A stretch of 64,000 nucleotides of DNA from Azospirillaceae bacterium (lineage in GTDB: Bacteria; Pseudomonadota; Alphaproteobacteria; Azospirillales; Azospirillaceae): NCBI GenBank assembly GCA_031291675.1, contig JARLIO010000025.1:1-64000 (forward strand). Reading direction: 5' to 3'. The notes below the pieces were generated by a model. The model was not told where the DNA came from. It worked only from the letters and a program-made list of their open reading frames with translations, and searched no databases. Shown here piece by piece: positions 53,075 through 64,000 of this stretch. Within the stretch, counting starts at the first letter, position 1. Every line of letters starts with the position of its first letter. The translations under genes were made by a program, and so were the position numbers.

Positions 53075-53842
53075 ATGATGCGCACGACACACGCATTTTC
53101 CGCCTTCGCCTTGGTCACCGTCGTCGTTTCATCCACGGCGCCTTCGGCCCACGCCGATGAAACCTATATCGTTGGCGTCGAAAACATCGAGTATTATCCA
53201 CAATACAACTTCAAGGATGGTGAATATAGCGGCTTTGCGCGGGTTCTCCTCGACGACTTCGCTCACGAAAATCATTATGTCTTTACCTATAGCGCCTATC
53301 CGGTTGCACGTCTTTTCAATGAGTTCATGGACGGAACCGTCGATCTGAAATATCCGGACAATGCGCTCTGGTCATCGGAATTGACCAAGGGGCACAATGT
53401 TGTTTATAGCGATCCGGTTGTCAATTATACCGACGGCGTCAGCATCCTGCCCGACCACAAGGGACGCCCCGTGTCGGAGCTCAAGCAACTCGGGATCGTC
53501 CGCGGCTTTACCGCCTGGGAATATGCCGACCAGATCAAGAATGGCACCATCAAACTTCAGGAAAACAACAGCTTCGTCGGCCTGCTCGAAGTGACACAGC
53601 TCGGACGGGTCGATGGCGCCTACGGCAACGTTGCCGTCGTTAACTACACGCTGAAAAACAATCTCAAGAAGCCCGACGCCCTGATCTATAATCCGTCACT
53701 GCCGCACACCACAGACGCCTATCACCTTTCCTCGATCAAACACCCCAAGGTGATTGCGGAATTCAACGCCTGGCTCAAACAAAATGCCGATAAGGTCGCA
53801 AAGCTGAAGGCGGATTATGCGGTCGAAGCCGGCGTCCCGTGA
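53075..53842 (+). CDS. periplasmic solute-binding protein, SBP_bac_3-like
   Basis: A 255-residue secreted protein. A signal peptide (MMRTTHAFSAFALVTVVVSSTAPSAHA, cut before DETYIV) precedes a two-lobed binding fold: VGVENIEYYPQYNF, GFARVLLDDFAHENHYVFTY, DLKYPDNALW and LGIVRGFTAWEYADQI. Sequences of this type resemble family-3 amino-acid binding proteins, but no ABC permease is adjacent. It may be an orphan receptor. Lower GC than neighbours hints at transfer. Confidence 0.75.
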   Translation: MMRTTHAFSAFALVTVVVSSTAPSAHADETYIVGVENIEYYPQYNFKDGEYSGFARVLLDDFAHENHYVFTYSAYPVARLFNEFMDGTVDLKYPDNALWSSELTKGHNVVYSDPVVNYTDGVSILPDHKGRPVSELKQLGIVRGFTAWEYADQIKNGTIKLQENNSFVGLLEVTQLGRVDGAYGNVAVVNYTLKNNLKKPDALIYNPSLPHTTDAYHLSSIKHPKVIAEFNAWLKQNADKVAKLKADYAVEAGVP

Positions 53843-54360
53843 AAGCAGGCCGCGACGCGGATCAGGTGTCCGGTCACCAACCCGCCCGACCGGAACCCAC
53901 TTGGTCGGAAAATGCTCCAGGCCGATTCGGCCGCGGCCAGGATCCCGCGCCGCGCTGGGCGCCAATGCGTTGATGACGATCGGAATCGCGCGCCAAATCG
54001 CGAAACCGCCCGGTCGATGACCGCCTCGCAACCCTGTCAAGCGGTCCGTGACGCGTTGGCGACTTGCCCTTCTGGTGTCAAAGGTCGTAAAACGCTCAGA
54101 CAAGGCCGTTGATATGCCTCATTTCCGGGTGCCTCGAAATCACGTAGATCTGCGAAGCGGCGAGCAATCGGTTTGGTGCGGGCGGACAACAAGCGAAGGC
54201 ACGCGCCGGGAGGGGCTTTGTTCCCGTTTCACCGCGAGATGATCAAAATACCTGTGTTTTCCACTGCCATCACGACCAACCAAAACCAGCCAGTCCCGTC
54301 GACGCACCGTCATGGGCGTGCCGCTGTCACAGCCGCGCTGGGAGAGATGAAGGATCAGCC
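53843..54360. other. non-coding gap downstream of the solute-binding protein gene
   Basis: No supported gene. The left end holds inverted copy C of the palindromic repeat; the rest shows no recognised feature apart from a GGGAGAG ribosome site just before 54361. Confidence 0.5.
53883..53920 (-). repeat. dispersed palindromic repeat, copy C (inverted, partial)
   Basis: Read on the minus strand it is CTGGAGCATTTTCCGACCAA followed by GTGGGTTCCGGTCGGGCGGG, nearly identical to the first half of copy B. The GAAAATGC-CAAAACAAAGA second half is missing. Confidence 0.7.
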
Positions 54361-54693
54361 ATGCGCGATCAACCGCTAACAATTTCGGAGACCGCCCGCT
54401 GGCTCCGTTGCTCCGAGGACGAGGTTGAGGACCATCTCAGTGCCGGGCGTTTGGATATCTATCCCGGCGCGGACACAGATGACACCACGCTGGTATCTTT
54501 GAATTCCGTGGTCGTCCTCGCTGAGAGCCTTCCGGCGGAACGTGGCGTGTTCCAAATCCGCGAGCCTGTGCCCGGTCTGGATGACTATGCCGGACCGCGG
54601 TCATCGGCCGGTCCGCGCGGCCCCGCCAGCACCCGCCCTCCTTTGATCATCGAGCGGCGCCCGTCGCGCCCGATGACCACCCGGCGGCCCTGA
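54361..54693 (+). CDS. hypothetical protein with helix-turn-helix-like N-terminus
   Basis: A 110-residue protein from ATG 54361 (MRDQPLTISETARWLRCSEDEVEDHLSAGRLDIYPGAD), with GGGAGAG upstream. The first 35 residues look like an excisionase-type HTH (LTISETARWLRCSEDEVEDHL). The C-terminal 35 residues are Pro/Arg-rich (RPPLIIERRPSRPMTTRRP) and probably unstructured. No family assigned. Confidence 0.55.
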   Translation: MRDQPLTISETARWLRCSEDEVEDHLSAGRLDIYPGADTDDTTLVSLNSVVVLAESLPAERGVFQIREPVPGLDDYAGPRSSAGPRGPASTRPPLIIERRPSRPMTTRRP

Positions 54694-54752
54694 ACCGATC
54701 GTCGACCGGCACCGGGCGGTGCACCGCCCAGTGCCGGTGCGCGCGGCGAAGT

Positions 54753-55643
54753 TCAGTCGCGCGAATAGCCAAAACGCGTCAGCAGGGCGCCCGCCTGATC
54801 GAAGAAGCGGGCGTTCATCGCGTCATCAAAATGGTTGCGCCAGTCGCCGATGGTGCCTTTGCGGAAAAACGACGCCTTGCTTTCCTGTCCCGGACGCCGG
54901 CCGCCGCTCAACGCCTCGAATTGCCCCTTCGTGCAGCAGCGTTCGACCGCCGCGGCGCTTGACGAGACACCCAGAAACGACAGCATCCGGGTCACGCTCG
55001 GCGCCGGGTCGGCAATCAGATCCTCGTAGCGCACCTCACAATATTGCTCCGGATGGCTCTCGCTGAATTCGACGCCGGCTTGAACACTATTGATCCAGGC
55101 CGCGATGAACGGATCCAGATACTCCGGCAATGTCGTATATTTTTCTTTCGACCAATCAGGGCTGACACGCTGATTGTGAAACCATGCCGACACGGCGCAA
55201 TCACGGCCGTCGCGAACGATGTGGATGAATTTCGCCCCCGGAAACAATTGCGTCAGGAGGGGACAATACTCGATGTTATTCGGCGTCTTTTCGCCGACCA
55301 CCGGAACGTCCTTGCCCTTTGACTGCATCGCCAGGGCATAGCTCGCAGCCGTCGCAACGACGTAAAGAAAACCATCATCGTCGATCGACGGATAGCCCTG
55401 CATTTCACCAAAGATCTCGTTATTCTTTCCGGTGATATACCGGTTATACCGGTCGAATCCCGATCCCAGCGCCAGGGCCAGACCATCAACAAAATGGCCT
55501 TCGCCGTTGCAGCTGATTTCGGGATGGCTGTCCAGCATCAACTGCAACCAGGTCGTTCCCGATTTCATGCAGCCACCGATGAAAAACAGGCGCTTTGACC
55601 TCAATCCGGCGATGGTCTCGGCAACGCGATCGTATGTGAACAT
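54753..55643 (-). CDS. sulfotransferase family protein
   Basis: A 296-residue PAPS-dependent sulfotransferase. The 5'-phosphosulfate loop is FFIGGCMKSGTTWLQLMLDSHPEI (about residues 20-40). The 3'-phosphate site is IHIVRDGRDCAVSAW, and RKGTIGDWRNHF near residue 265 is the conserved GxxGxxK-type loop. EVRYEDLIADPAPSVTRML is typical. The acceptor is unknown. It is divergent from the MFS transporter gene. Confidence 0.92.
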   Translation of the reverse strand: MFTYDRVAETIAGLRSKRLFFIGGCMKSGTTWLQLMLDSHPEISCNGEGHFVDGLALALGSGFDRYNRYITGKNNEIFGEMQGYPSIDDDGFLYVVATAASYALAMQSKGKDVPVVGEKTPNNIEYCPLLTQLFPGAKFIHIVRDGRDCAVSAWFHNQRVSPDWSKEKYTTLPEYLDPFIAAWINSVQAGVEFSESHPEQYCEVRYEDLIADPAPSVTRMLSFLGVSSSAAAVERCCTKGQFEALSGGRRPGQESKASFFRKGTIGDWRNHFDDAMNARFFDQAGALLTRFGYSRD

Positions 55644-55950
55644 TATTTCTGCCCATCCGGCGTGGATACGGTTTGCTTGACGAACGTTCGATCAGACCGG
55701 GCCGCAAACCGGGGCAACAGGTGGCAAGCGACCAGGGTCACGGCCACCGGCCCGTCAACGGGATCAGAGCTTAACATTTCGGCGCAGCCAAAGTTGAGCG
55801 CTTTCTTGCCGGCCACAACGCCATTGCGCACAACAACCGCACCGATCCGAACGCGCGGACCAATGTGGCGTTGACACCCGGTGGTTTCCAAGCCATCGCT
55901 TTCCAGACACGCCTGTAACCGCCGCTCCGACCTCCCCCGAGATGATTTGA
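55644..55950. other. intergenic region between divergent sulfotransferase and MFS genes
   Basis: No supported gene; a short minus-strand open frame at 55643-55891 lacks motifs. The gap should contain both promoters. Confidence 0.45.
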
Positions 55951-57303
55951 ATGATGAACAACGTCGCTGACGGCCTCCCCGTACCGCAACGTTATGGCGC
56001 GGTGCTTGCCATCGCGATCGGCATCATCATGGCCGTCCTCGACAGTGCGATCGCCAATGTCGCCTTGCCGACGATCGCGCGCCATTTCGCGGCCGACGCG
56101 GCGACCTCGATCTGGGTCGTCAATGCCTATCAACTCGCGATCACGGTCTCGCTGCTGCCCTTCGCCTCGCTCGGGGCGATTGTCGGCTATCGCCGGGTCT
56201 ATTGCGCGGGTTTGGCGGCCTTTACCCTCGCCTCTTTGGGCTGCGCGCTGTCGACCTCGCTGCTGGCCCTGACGCTGGCGCGGATCGTCCAGGGCTTTGC
56301 CGCCGCCGGCATGATGAGTGTCAACACCGCCTTGATCCGCTTCATCTATCCGCGCCATTTGCTGGGTCGCGGCGTCGGCTACAACGCCTTGTTCGTCGCG
56401 ACCGCCGCGGCCGCCGGACCGACGGTTGCCGCCGGCGTGCTCTCGGTCGCGTCCTGGCCCTGGCTGTTTGCGATCAATGTTCCGATCGGAGTGATCGCGC
56501 TGATCACCGCCACCCGGACACTGCCCGAGACGCCGCGCGCCCATTTTCCGTTCGACGCCGTCAGTGCTGTGCTGTCGGCCTTGACCTTTGGCCTGCTGAT
56601 CACCGGCATCGACGGGCTGGGCCATGACGAAAGGCTGGCCCTGGTCGGCGTCGAGTTCGCCGCGGCGCTGGCCGTGGCAACGCTGCTGGTCCGCCGCGAG
56701 TTGACGCGCACCGAGCCGATGCTGCCGATCGATCTGCTGCGCCTGCCCGTGTTCGCGCTGTCGATCATAACCTCGGTCTGCTCGTTTGCCGCCCAGAGCC
56801 TCGCCTTTGTCTCCCTGCCCTTCTATCTCCAGGATGTGTTGGGCCGCTCGCAGGTCGACACCGGTCTGCTGATGACGCCCTGGCCTCTGTCGGTGGCGGT
56901 GATGGCGCCGTTCGCCGGTCGGCTCGCGGATCGCTATTCATCGGGGATCCTGTGCGGCATCGGCCTGATCATGCTGGCGGCCGGCCTGGGTTCCCTGGCG
57001 ATTCTGCCGATCGACGCCGCCGCCGGCGACATTGCCTGGCGGATGGTGCTGTGTGGCCTGGGCTTCGGCCTGTTTCAATCCCCGAACAACCGCACCCTGC
57101 TCAGCAGCGCCTCGCCCGAGCGCAGCGGCGGTGCCAGCGGCATGCTGGCCACCGCCCGGTTACTGGGCCAGACGACGGGCGCCGCGCTGGTCGCCCTGGC
57201 CTTCGGGCTTTCGGTCCGCCATGGCATTTCTGTCGCCCTGACCATGGGGGCGGTTTTCGCCCTGATCGCCGGCGTCACCAGCACCCTGCGCCTGCTGCGC
57301 TGA
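55951..57303 (+). CDS. MFS transporter, DHA2 (drug:H+ antiporter) type
   Basis: A 450-residue inner-membrane exporter with an expected 14 helices. The first helix holds the DHA2 motif IIMAVLDSAIANVALPTIARHF. Motif A-like loop PFASLGAIVGYRRVY and the helix-5 antiporter motif VAAGVLSVASWPWLFAINVPIGVIAL follow. Substrate unknown; perhaps antibiotics or metabolites. No regulator is adjacent. Confidence 0.92.
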   Translation: MMNNVADGLPVPQRYGAVLAIAIGIIMAVLDSAIANVALPTIARHFAADAATSIWVVNAYQLAITVSLLPFASLGAIVGYRRVYCAGLAAFTLASLGCALSTSLLALTLARIVQGFAAAGMMSVNTALIRFIYPRHLLGRGVGYNALFVATAAAAGPTVAAGVLSVASWPWLFAINVPIGVIALITATRTLPETPRAHFPFDAVSAVLSALTFGLLITGIDGLGHDERLALVGVEFAAALAVATLLVRRELTRTEPMLPIDLLRLPVFALSIITSVCSFAAQSLAFVSLPFYLQDVLGRSQVDTGLLMTPWPLSVAVMAPFAGRLADRYSSGILCGIGLIMLAAGLGSLAILPIDAAAGDIAWRMVLCGLGFGLFQSPNNRTLLSSASPERSGGASGMLATARLLGQTTGAALVALAFGLSVRHGISVALTMGAVFALIAGVTSTLRLLR

Positions 57304-57321
57304 GCAACACGGCGCCACAGC

Positions 57322-58905
57322 TTACGGGGCTGTCGCCTTGACCGGCGTTGCCGTTGCCGGCTGGTCATTCACCTGCTCGACCTGGGTCGGGTTCGGCAAT
57401 TGCGCGGCGTTCCAGCCCCCGCCCAGGTCCTGGATCAAGGAGACCGATGCCGCGAGCAGCGACTTGCGTATTGTCAAGAGATCCTGCTGGTCGGTCAACA
57501 GGGTCGCCTGGGCAGTCACGACACTGGTATAGGTCACGGTGCCGGCGCGGTACTGGTCGAGGTTGAGACGCACCGAAACCTCGGCCGCATCGATCGCGCG
57601 CTGCTGCACCTCGGCCTGCTGGGCCAGAATACGCAATTCCGCCAGATCATCCTCGATCGCCTGGAACGCGCTCAGAACGGTCTGCCGATAACTCGCAACA
57701 TCCTGGTCATAGGCGGCGCGGGCCTCGGCGACCGCGGCCGTACGCTGCCCGCCGTCAAACAGGGTCTGGGAGACGCTGGGCCCCAACGACCAGATCCCGT
57801 TGCTGGCATGCAGCAAGGTGTCGACGAACGAACTGCTGAAATCCAGCGATCCGCTCAGAGTGATGTCGGGGTAGTATGCCGCCAGGGCGACCCCGATCTC
57901 GGCGTTCTTGGCGGCGACCAGCCGTTCCGCCGCGGCGATGTCGGGCCGACGTTCCAGCAGGGTCGACGGCACCGCAGCCGGGGTCGGCGGCACCGCGATC
58001 AGCTTGTCCACCGGCGCAATCGAGAATTCCGCCGGCGCCTTGCCGATCAGAATGGCGATCGCGTGCTCGAGTTGCGCCCGCGTCACCCCGGAATTGATCG
58101 ATGAGGCCCGGGCGTTTTCCAGTTGGGCTTGCGCGGAGGCAACGTCGGCACGGGTGACGATGCCGGCCTGGTACTGGTTCTGCGTGATGGCCAGCGAACG
58201 CTGATAGGCGTCGGCCGTGGCATCGTAGAGCCGCTTGGTCTCATCGGCAACCCGCAACGCCAGATAGTCGCTCGCCAGCGTGCCCTGGGCGGAGAGGCGG
58301 GTCGCGGCAATGTCGGCGGCGCTGGCCTGGGCACTGGCGACGTCGCTTTCGACGGTACGGCGGATCTTGCCCCAGACGTCCGCATCCCAACTGATGCTGG
58401 GACCGACGGAGAAGCTGTTCATGCTGCGTGACGACGCGCTGGCCCGTTCGCCATTGAGCGTGCCGCTGCGCATCGCCGACGTGCTGGCCGAGACCGTGGG
58501 GAAATAGCTGCCCTGCGCCGCATTGACCACCGCGGCCGCCTGGCGATAGGCCGCCTCGTACTGCTTGACGTTCTGGTTGGAGACATCAATCTGTACTTCC
58601 AACTGATCGAGCAGCGGGTCGCCATAGACGGACCACCAGGCGCCGCGATCGGCCAGATCGCCCGGCTCCGCCGGCTTCCAGGGGCCCTGCTCCTTAAAGG
58701 CCGCCGGGGTAACAACAGCCGGGCGCTGATAGTCCGGGCCGACAGTACAACCGGTCTCCAGTACCAGCCCGGCAAGCCCCAGCAGCATCAGCCGTGCCGC
58801 CGCCCTCCGCCGACCGGCGGCGATACCCGCCACCGCCCCGCGGCGCCGGCGTCGCCGCAGCAACACGCCGGCTTTACACGATCTCGATCCGATCCTGGTC
58901 CTCAT
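57322..58905 (-). CDS. RND efflux outer-membrane channel lipoprotein (NodT family)
   Basis: A 527-residue TolC-like channel. Start at ATG 58905 ([23 protein letters not shown]), which overlaps the pump gene stop by four bases. Lipobox LETGC is in [18 protein letters not shown], the typical NodT mature N-terminus. Long helices with two OEP repeats follow ([32 protein letters not shown] and [24 protein letters not shown]). It completes the tripartite pump. Confidence 0.94.
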   Translation of the reverse strand: MRTRIGSRSCKAGVLLRRRRRRGAVAGIAAGRRRAAARLMLLGLAGLVLETGCTVGPDYQRPAVVTPAAFKEQGPWKPAEPGDLADRGAWWSVYGDPLLDQLEVQIDVSNQNVKQYEAAYRQAAAVVNAAQGSYFPTVSASTSAMRSGTLNGERASASSRSMNSFSVGPSISWDADVWGKIRRTVESDVASAQASAADIAATRLSAQGTLASDYLALRVADETKRLYDATADAYQRSLAITQNQYQAGIVTRADVASAQAQLENARASSINSGVTRAQLEHAIAILIGKAPAEFSIAPVDKLIAVPPTPAAVPSTLLERRPDIAAAERLVAAKNAEIGVALAAYYPDITLSGSLDFSSSFVDTLLHASNGIWSLGPSVSQTLFDGGQRTAAVAEARAAYDQDVASYRQTVLSAFQAIEDDLAELRILAQQAEVQQRAIDAAEVSVRLNLDQYRAGTVTYTSVVTAQATLLTDQQDLLTIRKSLLAASVSLIQDLGGGWNAAQLPNPTQVEQVNDQPATATPVKATAP

Positions 58906-61900
58906 TCGCCCGCTCCTGTCACCTGACCAAAATCGACGGCAGAACCACGCTGACGCAGTCTCCGGGTCCACAATCGTAGTCTCTCAAGATAGAGATAGAT
59001 GATCGGTGTTGTATAAAGGGTCAGCATCTGGCTGACCAGCAGGCCACCGATGATTGCGATGCCCAACGGCCGACGCATTTCGGCGCCGTCGCCCGTTCCG
59101 ATCGCCATCGGCAACGCGCCCAGCATCGCCACCATCGTCGTCATCATGATCGGCCGGAAGCGCATCACGCAGGCCTGGAAAATCGCGTCGCGCGGTGTCA
59201 GCCCGCGCGTTCGCTGCGCATCAATGGCAAAGTCGATCATCATGATCGCGTTCTTTTTCACAATTCCGATCAGCAAAATCACCCCGATCAAAGCAATCAG
59301 TGAAAACTCGGTATTGCACACCAGCAACGCCAGAACGGCACCGACGCCCGCGGACGGCAGCGTCGACAGGATCGTGATCGGATGGACATAGCTTTCATAC
59401 AGGATGCCCAGCACGATATAGACGGCACCCAACGCCGCCAGGATCAGCAGGCCCTGATTATTCAGCGACGCCTGGAACGTCGCGGCGGCACCCTGGAAGC
59501 TGCCATGCACCGTCGCGGGGACCCCGATCCGGTTCATCGTGGCCTGGATCGCGGCGACAGCGTCGCTCAACGAACCCCCGACCGGCAGATTGAACGAAAT
59601 CGTCGCGGCCGCGAAGTGGCCCTGGTGATTGACACCCAGCGGCGTGCTTCCCGGGGTGAAGCGGGCAAAAGCGCTGAGCGGAACCATCGTCTCGGTTTTG
59701 GTGCTGATCGCCGATCCCGTCGAAGCGCTGTTGCGCGCGATCGTGCCCAACTGGTTGGACTGCTGATTCTTCGCAGTATTGGCCGCGGTTGTGCTGCCAC
59801 TCGATGTCGTCGCTGTGGTCGTGCCGCTGGTTGACGATGTCCTGGATGACGTCGTCCCGGAAACGGCGTTGGTGGCGCTGCTGCCGCTGACCGAACCGCC
59901 CGAGGTACTGACAAACAACTGGTCGAGCGTGTTCGGGTCCTGCCAATATTGCTGCCCGACCTCCATGATCACATGGTACTGGTTGGCCGCATTGTAAATC
60001 GTCGACACCTGTCGCTGACCGTAGGAATCATACAGCGTGTTGTCGATCTGGCTCGCGGTCAGCCCCAGGCGCGATGCGGTATCGCGATCGATTGTCAGGT
60101 CGATCTCTTGTCCGCCGTCCTGCTGATCACTGTTGGCGTCGACGACACCATCGACATGCCGCAGCGCCTCGGTCAGCTTCGGGGCCCAGCTTCGCAGCGC
60201 CGCCAGGTCATCGGCCTGCAAGGTGAATTGATAAAGGCCGTTTCCCGGCCGGCCACCAACCCGGATATCCTGCACCGGGATCAGGAACATGGACGCCCCG
60301 GCCACCACACTCAACTTGTCACGCAGTCGCGCAATCACCTGACCCACCGAGATTTTCCGTTCCGACAGCGGCTTCAGCGTGGCGTACATGAACCCGGTGT
60401 TGGTCTGTGACCCGCCGGTATAGCCGATCACCGTATTGAGCGCCGGGTCCTGCAACAGGATCTGCTGGAAGCGGGTCATCTTCTTGCGCATCGCCTGGAA
60501 CGAGATGCTTTGGTCGGCCATCACGCCGCCAATCATCTGCCCGGTGTCCTGTTCGGGAAAGAACCCTTTCGGGATACTGATATACAACTCAACATTGAGG
60601 CCGATCGTCGCCAGCAGGATCAGCATCACCAGCAGCGGATGCGCCAGGGCGCCGGCCAGCGACCGGCGATAAAGGCCGATGACCGCCGCGAGCCCCCGCG
60701 CACTGACCCGGGCCGGCCACAAGGGCCGGCGCTCGCCCGTCACCGGCCGCAACAAGCGCGCGCACATCATCGGGGTCGTGGTCAGCGAGACCAGCAGCGA
60801 GACCAGGATCGCGACCGACAGGGTCATCGCGAACTCATGGAACATCCGACCGACAATGCCCCCCATCAGCAGAATGGGAATGAACACCGCGATCAAGGAC
60901 AGGCTCATCGACAGAACGGTGAAGCTGACTTCCCGGGTACCCTGCAATGCCGCCTGAAGCCGCGGCATTCCTGCTTCGAGATGCCGTGTCACATTTTCCA
61001 GAACCACGATGGCGTCGTCGACGACGAAGCCGGTGCCAACAGTCAGCGCCATCAATGAAAGGTTGTCGAGGCTGTAGCCAAGCAGATACATCACCCCGAA
61101 AGTTCCGATCAAGGACACTGGCACGGCAACGCTCGGGATCAGGGTCGCACGGACCTCGCCCAGGAACAGAAACACCACCAGGATGACCAGGATGATCGAA
61201 ATCACCAGCGTCCGCTCGACGTCGCGCAACGAGCCGCGGATCGTCGTCGTCCGGTCCATCGCGACCTCCAGCTCGATCGCCGAGGATACCGATGCCCGCA
61301 AAGCCGGCACCAGGGCGTGAACCCGATCGACGACGTCGATGATATTGGCGCCCGGTTGGCGGAACAGGATCAGCGCGACGCTTCTCTGGCCGTTGAACAG
61401 TCCCTGATTGCGCAAATCCTCGACCGAATCGACGACCTCCGCGACATCGGACAGGTGAACGGCCGATCCGTCGCGATAGGCAACGATCAGGGACTGATAA
61501 TCGGCCGCAGTTCGTGCCTGATCATTGGTGTAGATCTGATAGCGCTGCTCGCCGACATCGATCGTTCCTTTCGGCGTATTGGCATTGGCCGCGGCCAGGC
61601 CGGCGCGGACATCCTCGGGGCCGAGGGCGTATTTGGCCAGGGCCCGGGGGTTGAGCTCGACGCGGACGGCGGGCAGCGAACTGCCGCCGACAACGACCTG
61701 GCCGATACCTTCGACCTGCGACAGTTTCTGTTGCAGCACGGTCGAGGCCGCGTCGTAAATCTGGCCCTGGGTCAGGGTCTTGGACGACAGCGCAATGATC
61801 ATGATCGGCGCGTCGGCCGGATTCATCTTGCGATAGGTTGGATTGCTTTTCAAACTGACCGGCAGATCAGCCCGGGCGGCGTTGATCGCCGCCTGGACAT

Positions 61901-62219
61901 CGCGCGCGGCCCCGTCAATATCGCGGTTGAGGCCAAACTGCAGAATGACCCGGGTCGACCCGACCGTACTCGTCGAGGTCATCTCGGTGACATCGGCGAT
62001 CTGACCCAGATGGCGTTCCAACGGGGTTGCGACGCTCGTCGCCATGGTTTCGGGACTGGCGCCCGCCATCGACGCCTGAACCGAGATCGTGGGAAAATCC
62101 ACCTGGGGCAGTGGCGACACCGGCAGCAGGAAGAAGGAAACGATGCCCGCCAACGCGACGCCCAGGGTCAGCAACGTCGTCGCGACCGGTCGGGCAATGA
62201 AGATCGCGGAAAAACTCAT
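58902..62219 (-). CDS. RND efflux pump inner-membrane subunit (MdtC-like)
   Basis: A 1105-residue AcrB-type proton antiporter. N-terminus [26 protein letters not shown]; the helix-4 proton relay is [27 protein letters not shown] (with the D-D pair). The second half shows [51 protein letters not shown] and [25 protein letters not shown]. An unusual Ser/Thr-rich insertion lies at about 765-840 in the second porter region. The gene overlaps the next pump gene (62216) by four bases. Confidence 0.94.
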   Translation of the reverse strand: MSFSAIFIARPVATTLLTLGVALAGIVSFFLLPVSPLPQVDFPTISVQASMAGASPETMATSVATPLERHLGQIADVTEMTSTSTVGSTRVILQFGLNRDIDGAARDVQAAINAARADLPVSLKSNPTYRKMNPADAPIMIIALSSKTLTQGQIYDAASTVLQQKLSQVEGIGQVVVGGSSLPAVRVELNPRALAKYALGPEDVRAGLAAANANTPKGTIDVGEQRYQIYTNDQARTAADYQSLIVAYRDGSAVHLSDVAEVVDSVEDLRNQGLFNGQRSVALILFRQPGANIIDVVDRVHALVPALRASVSSAIELEVAMDRTTTIRGSLRDVERTLVISIILVILVVFLFLGEVRATLIPSVAVPVSLIGTFGVMYLLGYSLDNLSLMALTVGTGFVVDDAIVVLENVTRHLEAGMPRLQAALQGTREVSFTVLSMSLSLIAVFIPILLMGGIVGRMFHEFAMTLSVAILVSLLVSLTTTPMMCARLLRPVTGERRPLWPARVSARGLAAVIGLYRRSLAGALAHPLLVMLILLATIGLNVELYISIPKGFFPEQDTGQMIGGVMADQSISFQAMRKKMTRFQQILLQDPALNTVIGYTGGSQTNTGFMYATLKPLSERKISVGQVIARLRDKLSVVAGASMFLIPVQDIRVGGRPGNGLYQFTLQADDLAALRSWAPKLTEALRHVDGVVDANSDQQDGGQEIDLTIDRDTASRLGLTASQIDNTLYDSYGQRQVSTIYNAANQYHVIMEVGQQYWQDPNTLDQLFVSTSGGSVSGSSATNAVSGTTSSRTSSTSGTTTATTSSGSTTAANTAKNQQSNQLGTIARNSASTGSAISTKTETMVPLSAFARFTPGSTPLGVNHQGHFAAATISFNLPVGGSLSDAVAAIQATMNRIGVPATVHGSFQGAAATFQASLNNQGLLILAALGAVYIVLGILYESYVHPITILSTLPSAGVGAVLALLVCNTEFSLIALIGVILLIGIVKKNAIMMIDFAIDAQRTRGLTPRDAIFQACVMRFRPIMMTTMVAMLGALPMAIGTGDGAEMRRPLGIAIIGGLLVSQMLTLYTTPIIYLYLERLRLWTRRLRQRGSAVDFGQVTGAGE

Positions 62220-64000
62220 GGCCGCGAGCCTTCGGAATCCAGCCTCGCCGCCCCGTGCGACGGCCGTCGGCCGAAACGCGTCGCCAACCCGTCAAACGTC
62301 AGATAGATCACCGGCGTTGTGAACAGGGTCAACAACTGGCTGATGATCAGGCCGCCAACGATGCTGATGCCCAACGGGTGGCGCAACTCCGACCCGGTCC
62401 CGGTCCCCAGCATCAAAGGCAACGCGCTGAGAAGGGCCGCCATTGTCGTCATCAGAATCGGCCGGAACCGCAGCAGACAGGCCTGATGGATCGCCTCGCG
62501 CGCCGTTTTCCCTTCGTTGCGCTCGGCATCCAATGCGAAATCGATCATCATGATCGCGTTCTTCTTGACGATGCCGATCAGCAGAATGATGCCAATGATG
62601 CCCATGATGCCAAGATCGCTGCCGTCCATCATCAGCGCCAACAGGGCGCCAACGCCGGCCGACGGCAAGGTCGACAGGATCGTGACCGGGTGGATGTAGC
62701 TCTCATACAGAACGCCGAGAACAATATACATCGTCACGATCGCCGCCAGGATCAGCAGCACCTCGTTGGTCAGCGACGACTGGAAGGCCAGTGCGGTCCC
62801 CTGGAAGCTGGTCAGAATGCTGATCGGCGTCCCGATCTCCGCCTGCGCCTGCTTGATCGCGGTGACCGCGGCACCCAGCGAGGCGCCGCTGGCAAGATTG
62901 AACGACACCGTCGCCGCGGGAAACTGGCCCAGGTGATTGACCTGCAACGGCGCGGTCATCGTGCTGACGCTGGCGATCGCCAACAGAGGCACCTGGCCGC
63001 TGTTGGCGGATGGCAGATAAATATTGTCGAGTGACGCCAGGGAATTCTGCAACGCCGGATCGGCCTCAAGGATCACGCGGTACTGGTTGGCCTGGGTAAA
63101 GATCGTCGACACGATCCTTTGTCCGAACGAGTCATAGAGGGCGTTGTCGACGGTCGCGGGCGTGATGCCGAACCGGGCCGCGGTCCCGCGATCGATGGTA
63201 ATCGCGACGCTCTGCCCCTGGTTCTGGGCGTTGCTGGCGACATCGGTCAATTCCGGAATCTGGCTGAGACGCTCGACCAGTTTCGGCACCCAGGCGGCCA
63301 ATTCGTCAGGATTGGCATCCTCGAGCACGAACTGATACTGGGTCCGGCTGACCGTCGAATCGATGGTCAGGTCCTGAACCGGCTGCATATACAACACGAT
63401 GCCGGGAACGGCGGCGGTCTCCCGCTGCAAGCGGCGCAGCACGTCGCTGACGGTGCTGCTGCGCGCCTCGCGCGGCTTCAGATTGATCATCAGCCGGCCA
63501 CTGTTCAGGGTCATGTTGGTGCCATCGGCCCCGATGAAGGACGACAGCCCCGCAACATCCGGATCCTGCAGGACCGCCGCGGCCAGAGCCTCCTGCCGTT
63601 GCGCCATCGCCGAAAACGAGATCGATTGCGCCGCCTCGGAGATGCCCTGGATCATGCCCGTATCCTGGACCGGGAAGAACCCCTTGGGAATGACCATGTA
63701 AAGCGCCACCGTCAATCCCAGCGTCGCGACGGCGACCAGCAGCGTCAGCGCCGCGTTATCGAGAACCCAATTCAGCACGCGGCCATAGCCGGCGATCAGG
63801 CCATCAAACCCACGCCGGGTGCGCAGCGCGATCGCCGACAGTTCCTGGTCGGCATGATGGCGCAGCAATTTGGCGCACAACATCGGCACCAGCGTCAGCG
63901 ACACCACCGCCGAAATCAGAATCGTCACCGCAAGCGTAATCGCGAATTCGCGAAACAATCGGCCGACGACGTCGGCCATGAACAACAACGGGATCAGCAC
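62216..64000 (-). CDS. RND efflux pump inner-membrane subunit (MdtB-like), partial
   Basis: The C-terminal 594 residues of a second AcrB-type pump; the N-terminus is beyond the right edge. Visible: [63 protein letters not shown] and [49 protein letters not shown]. Two adjacent RND pumps, as in mdtB-mdtC, suggest a heteromeric exporter. The membrane-fusion subunit should be further upstream. Confidence 0.93.
   Translation of the reverse strand: MLIPLLFMADVVGRLFREFAITLAVTILISAVVSLTLVPMLCAKLLRHHADQELSAIALRTRRGFDGLIAGYGRVLNWVLDNAALTLLVAVATLGLTVALYMVIPKGFFPVQDTGMIQGISEAAQSISFSAMAQRQEALAAAVLQDPDVAGLSSFIGADGTNMTLNSGRLMINLKPREARSSTVSDVLRRLQRETAAVPGIVLYMQPVQDLTIDSTVSRTQYQFVLEDANPDELAAWVPKLVERLSQIPELTDVASNAQNQGQSVAITIDRGTAARFGITPATVDNALYDSFGQRIVSTIFTQANQYRVILEADPALQNSLASLDNIYLPSANSGQVPLLAIASVSTMTAPLQVNHLGQFPAATVSFNLASGASLGAAVTAIKQAQAEIGTPISILTSFQGTALAFQSSLTNEVLLILAAIVTMYIVLGVLYESYIHPVTILSTLPSAGVGALLALMMDGSDLGIMGIIGIILLIGIVKKNAIMMIDFALDAERNEGKTAREAIHQACLLRFRPILMTTMAALLSALPLMLGTGTGSELRHPLGISIVGGLIISQLLTLFTTPVIYLTFDGLATRFGRRPSHGAARLDSEGSRP

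Noticed and set aside
55643-55891. 82-codon minus-strand frame upstream of the sulfotransferase gene
   Set aside because: No motif or ribosome site; more likely promoter DNA of the divergent pair.

Overview
The window is 64 kb of GC-rich DNA from an alphaproteobacterium, most likely of the Rhodospirillales type. The evidence is gene order: alaC-hom-glpX-recJ; merR-ihfA-fabH-plsX-rpmF-yceD next to a cytochrome bc1 chaperone and a divergent bamE; glyA-nrdR-ribD-ribE-ribB-ribH-nusB-thiL; a K+-independent-type proton pyrophosphatase; and MucR and LdtR-like regulators. All calls come from reading the sequence; no database search was run.

Positions 1-16258 are accessory. An IS3-family element runs off the left edge and appears to have cut an unidentified gene. 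A complete type III-A CRISPR-Cas locus follows. One leftward operon carries cas10/csm1, csm2, csm3, csm4, csm5, cas6 and a CARF-HEPN effector (TIGR02710-like). A rightward unit carries cas2, cas1 and a second, extended cas2, followed by a 19-repeat array (12337-13634) and a CARF protein of the NE0113 family. Cas10 keeps its HD and GGDD motifs, so target binding should produce cyclic oligoadenylates for the two CARF proteins. An Rpn-family nuclease gene closes the region, which stops at the 3' end of a tRNA-Glu gene, as expected of an island next to a tRNA.

The strongest finding is in the array. Spacer 13 (13215-13248) is, on its complement, the D-arm to anticodon-loop part of a tRNA-Arg(UCU). 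Three other spacers (11, 14, 15) encode pentapeptide-repeat protein segments when read antisense. In the expected array orientation all four crRNAs would be complementary to the RNA product.

From 16259 the window is mostly core. It holds recJ, glpX, hom and alaC; a lipoprotein divergent from phaC; a gamma-type carbonic anhydrase; rplM-rpsI; a CoA-binding protein with metY; a methyltransferase-like protein; and cutA. A small decayed patch (30712-32285: GNAT, DUF2283 pair, Fic remnant) lies against the 3' end of tRNA-Pro(GGG). Then come regulator/IHF/fatty-acid-phospholipid genes, bamE, hppA, thiL-nusB, the riboflavin operon, nrdR, glyA and rpiB.

From about 49 kb the genes are more mixed: MucR, an LdtR-like MarR regulator, hemB, an alpha/beta hydrolase, a solute-binding protein, a sulfotransferase and an MFS exporter. 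The right end is a tandem RND efflux operon with its outer-membrane channel; the operon starts beyond the window. A palindromic intergenic repeat occurs three times between 40.8 and 53.9 kb.
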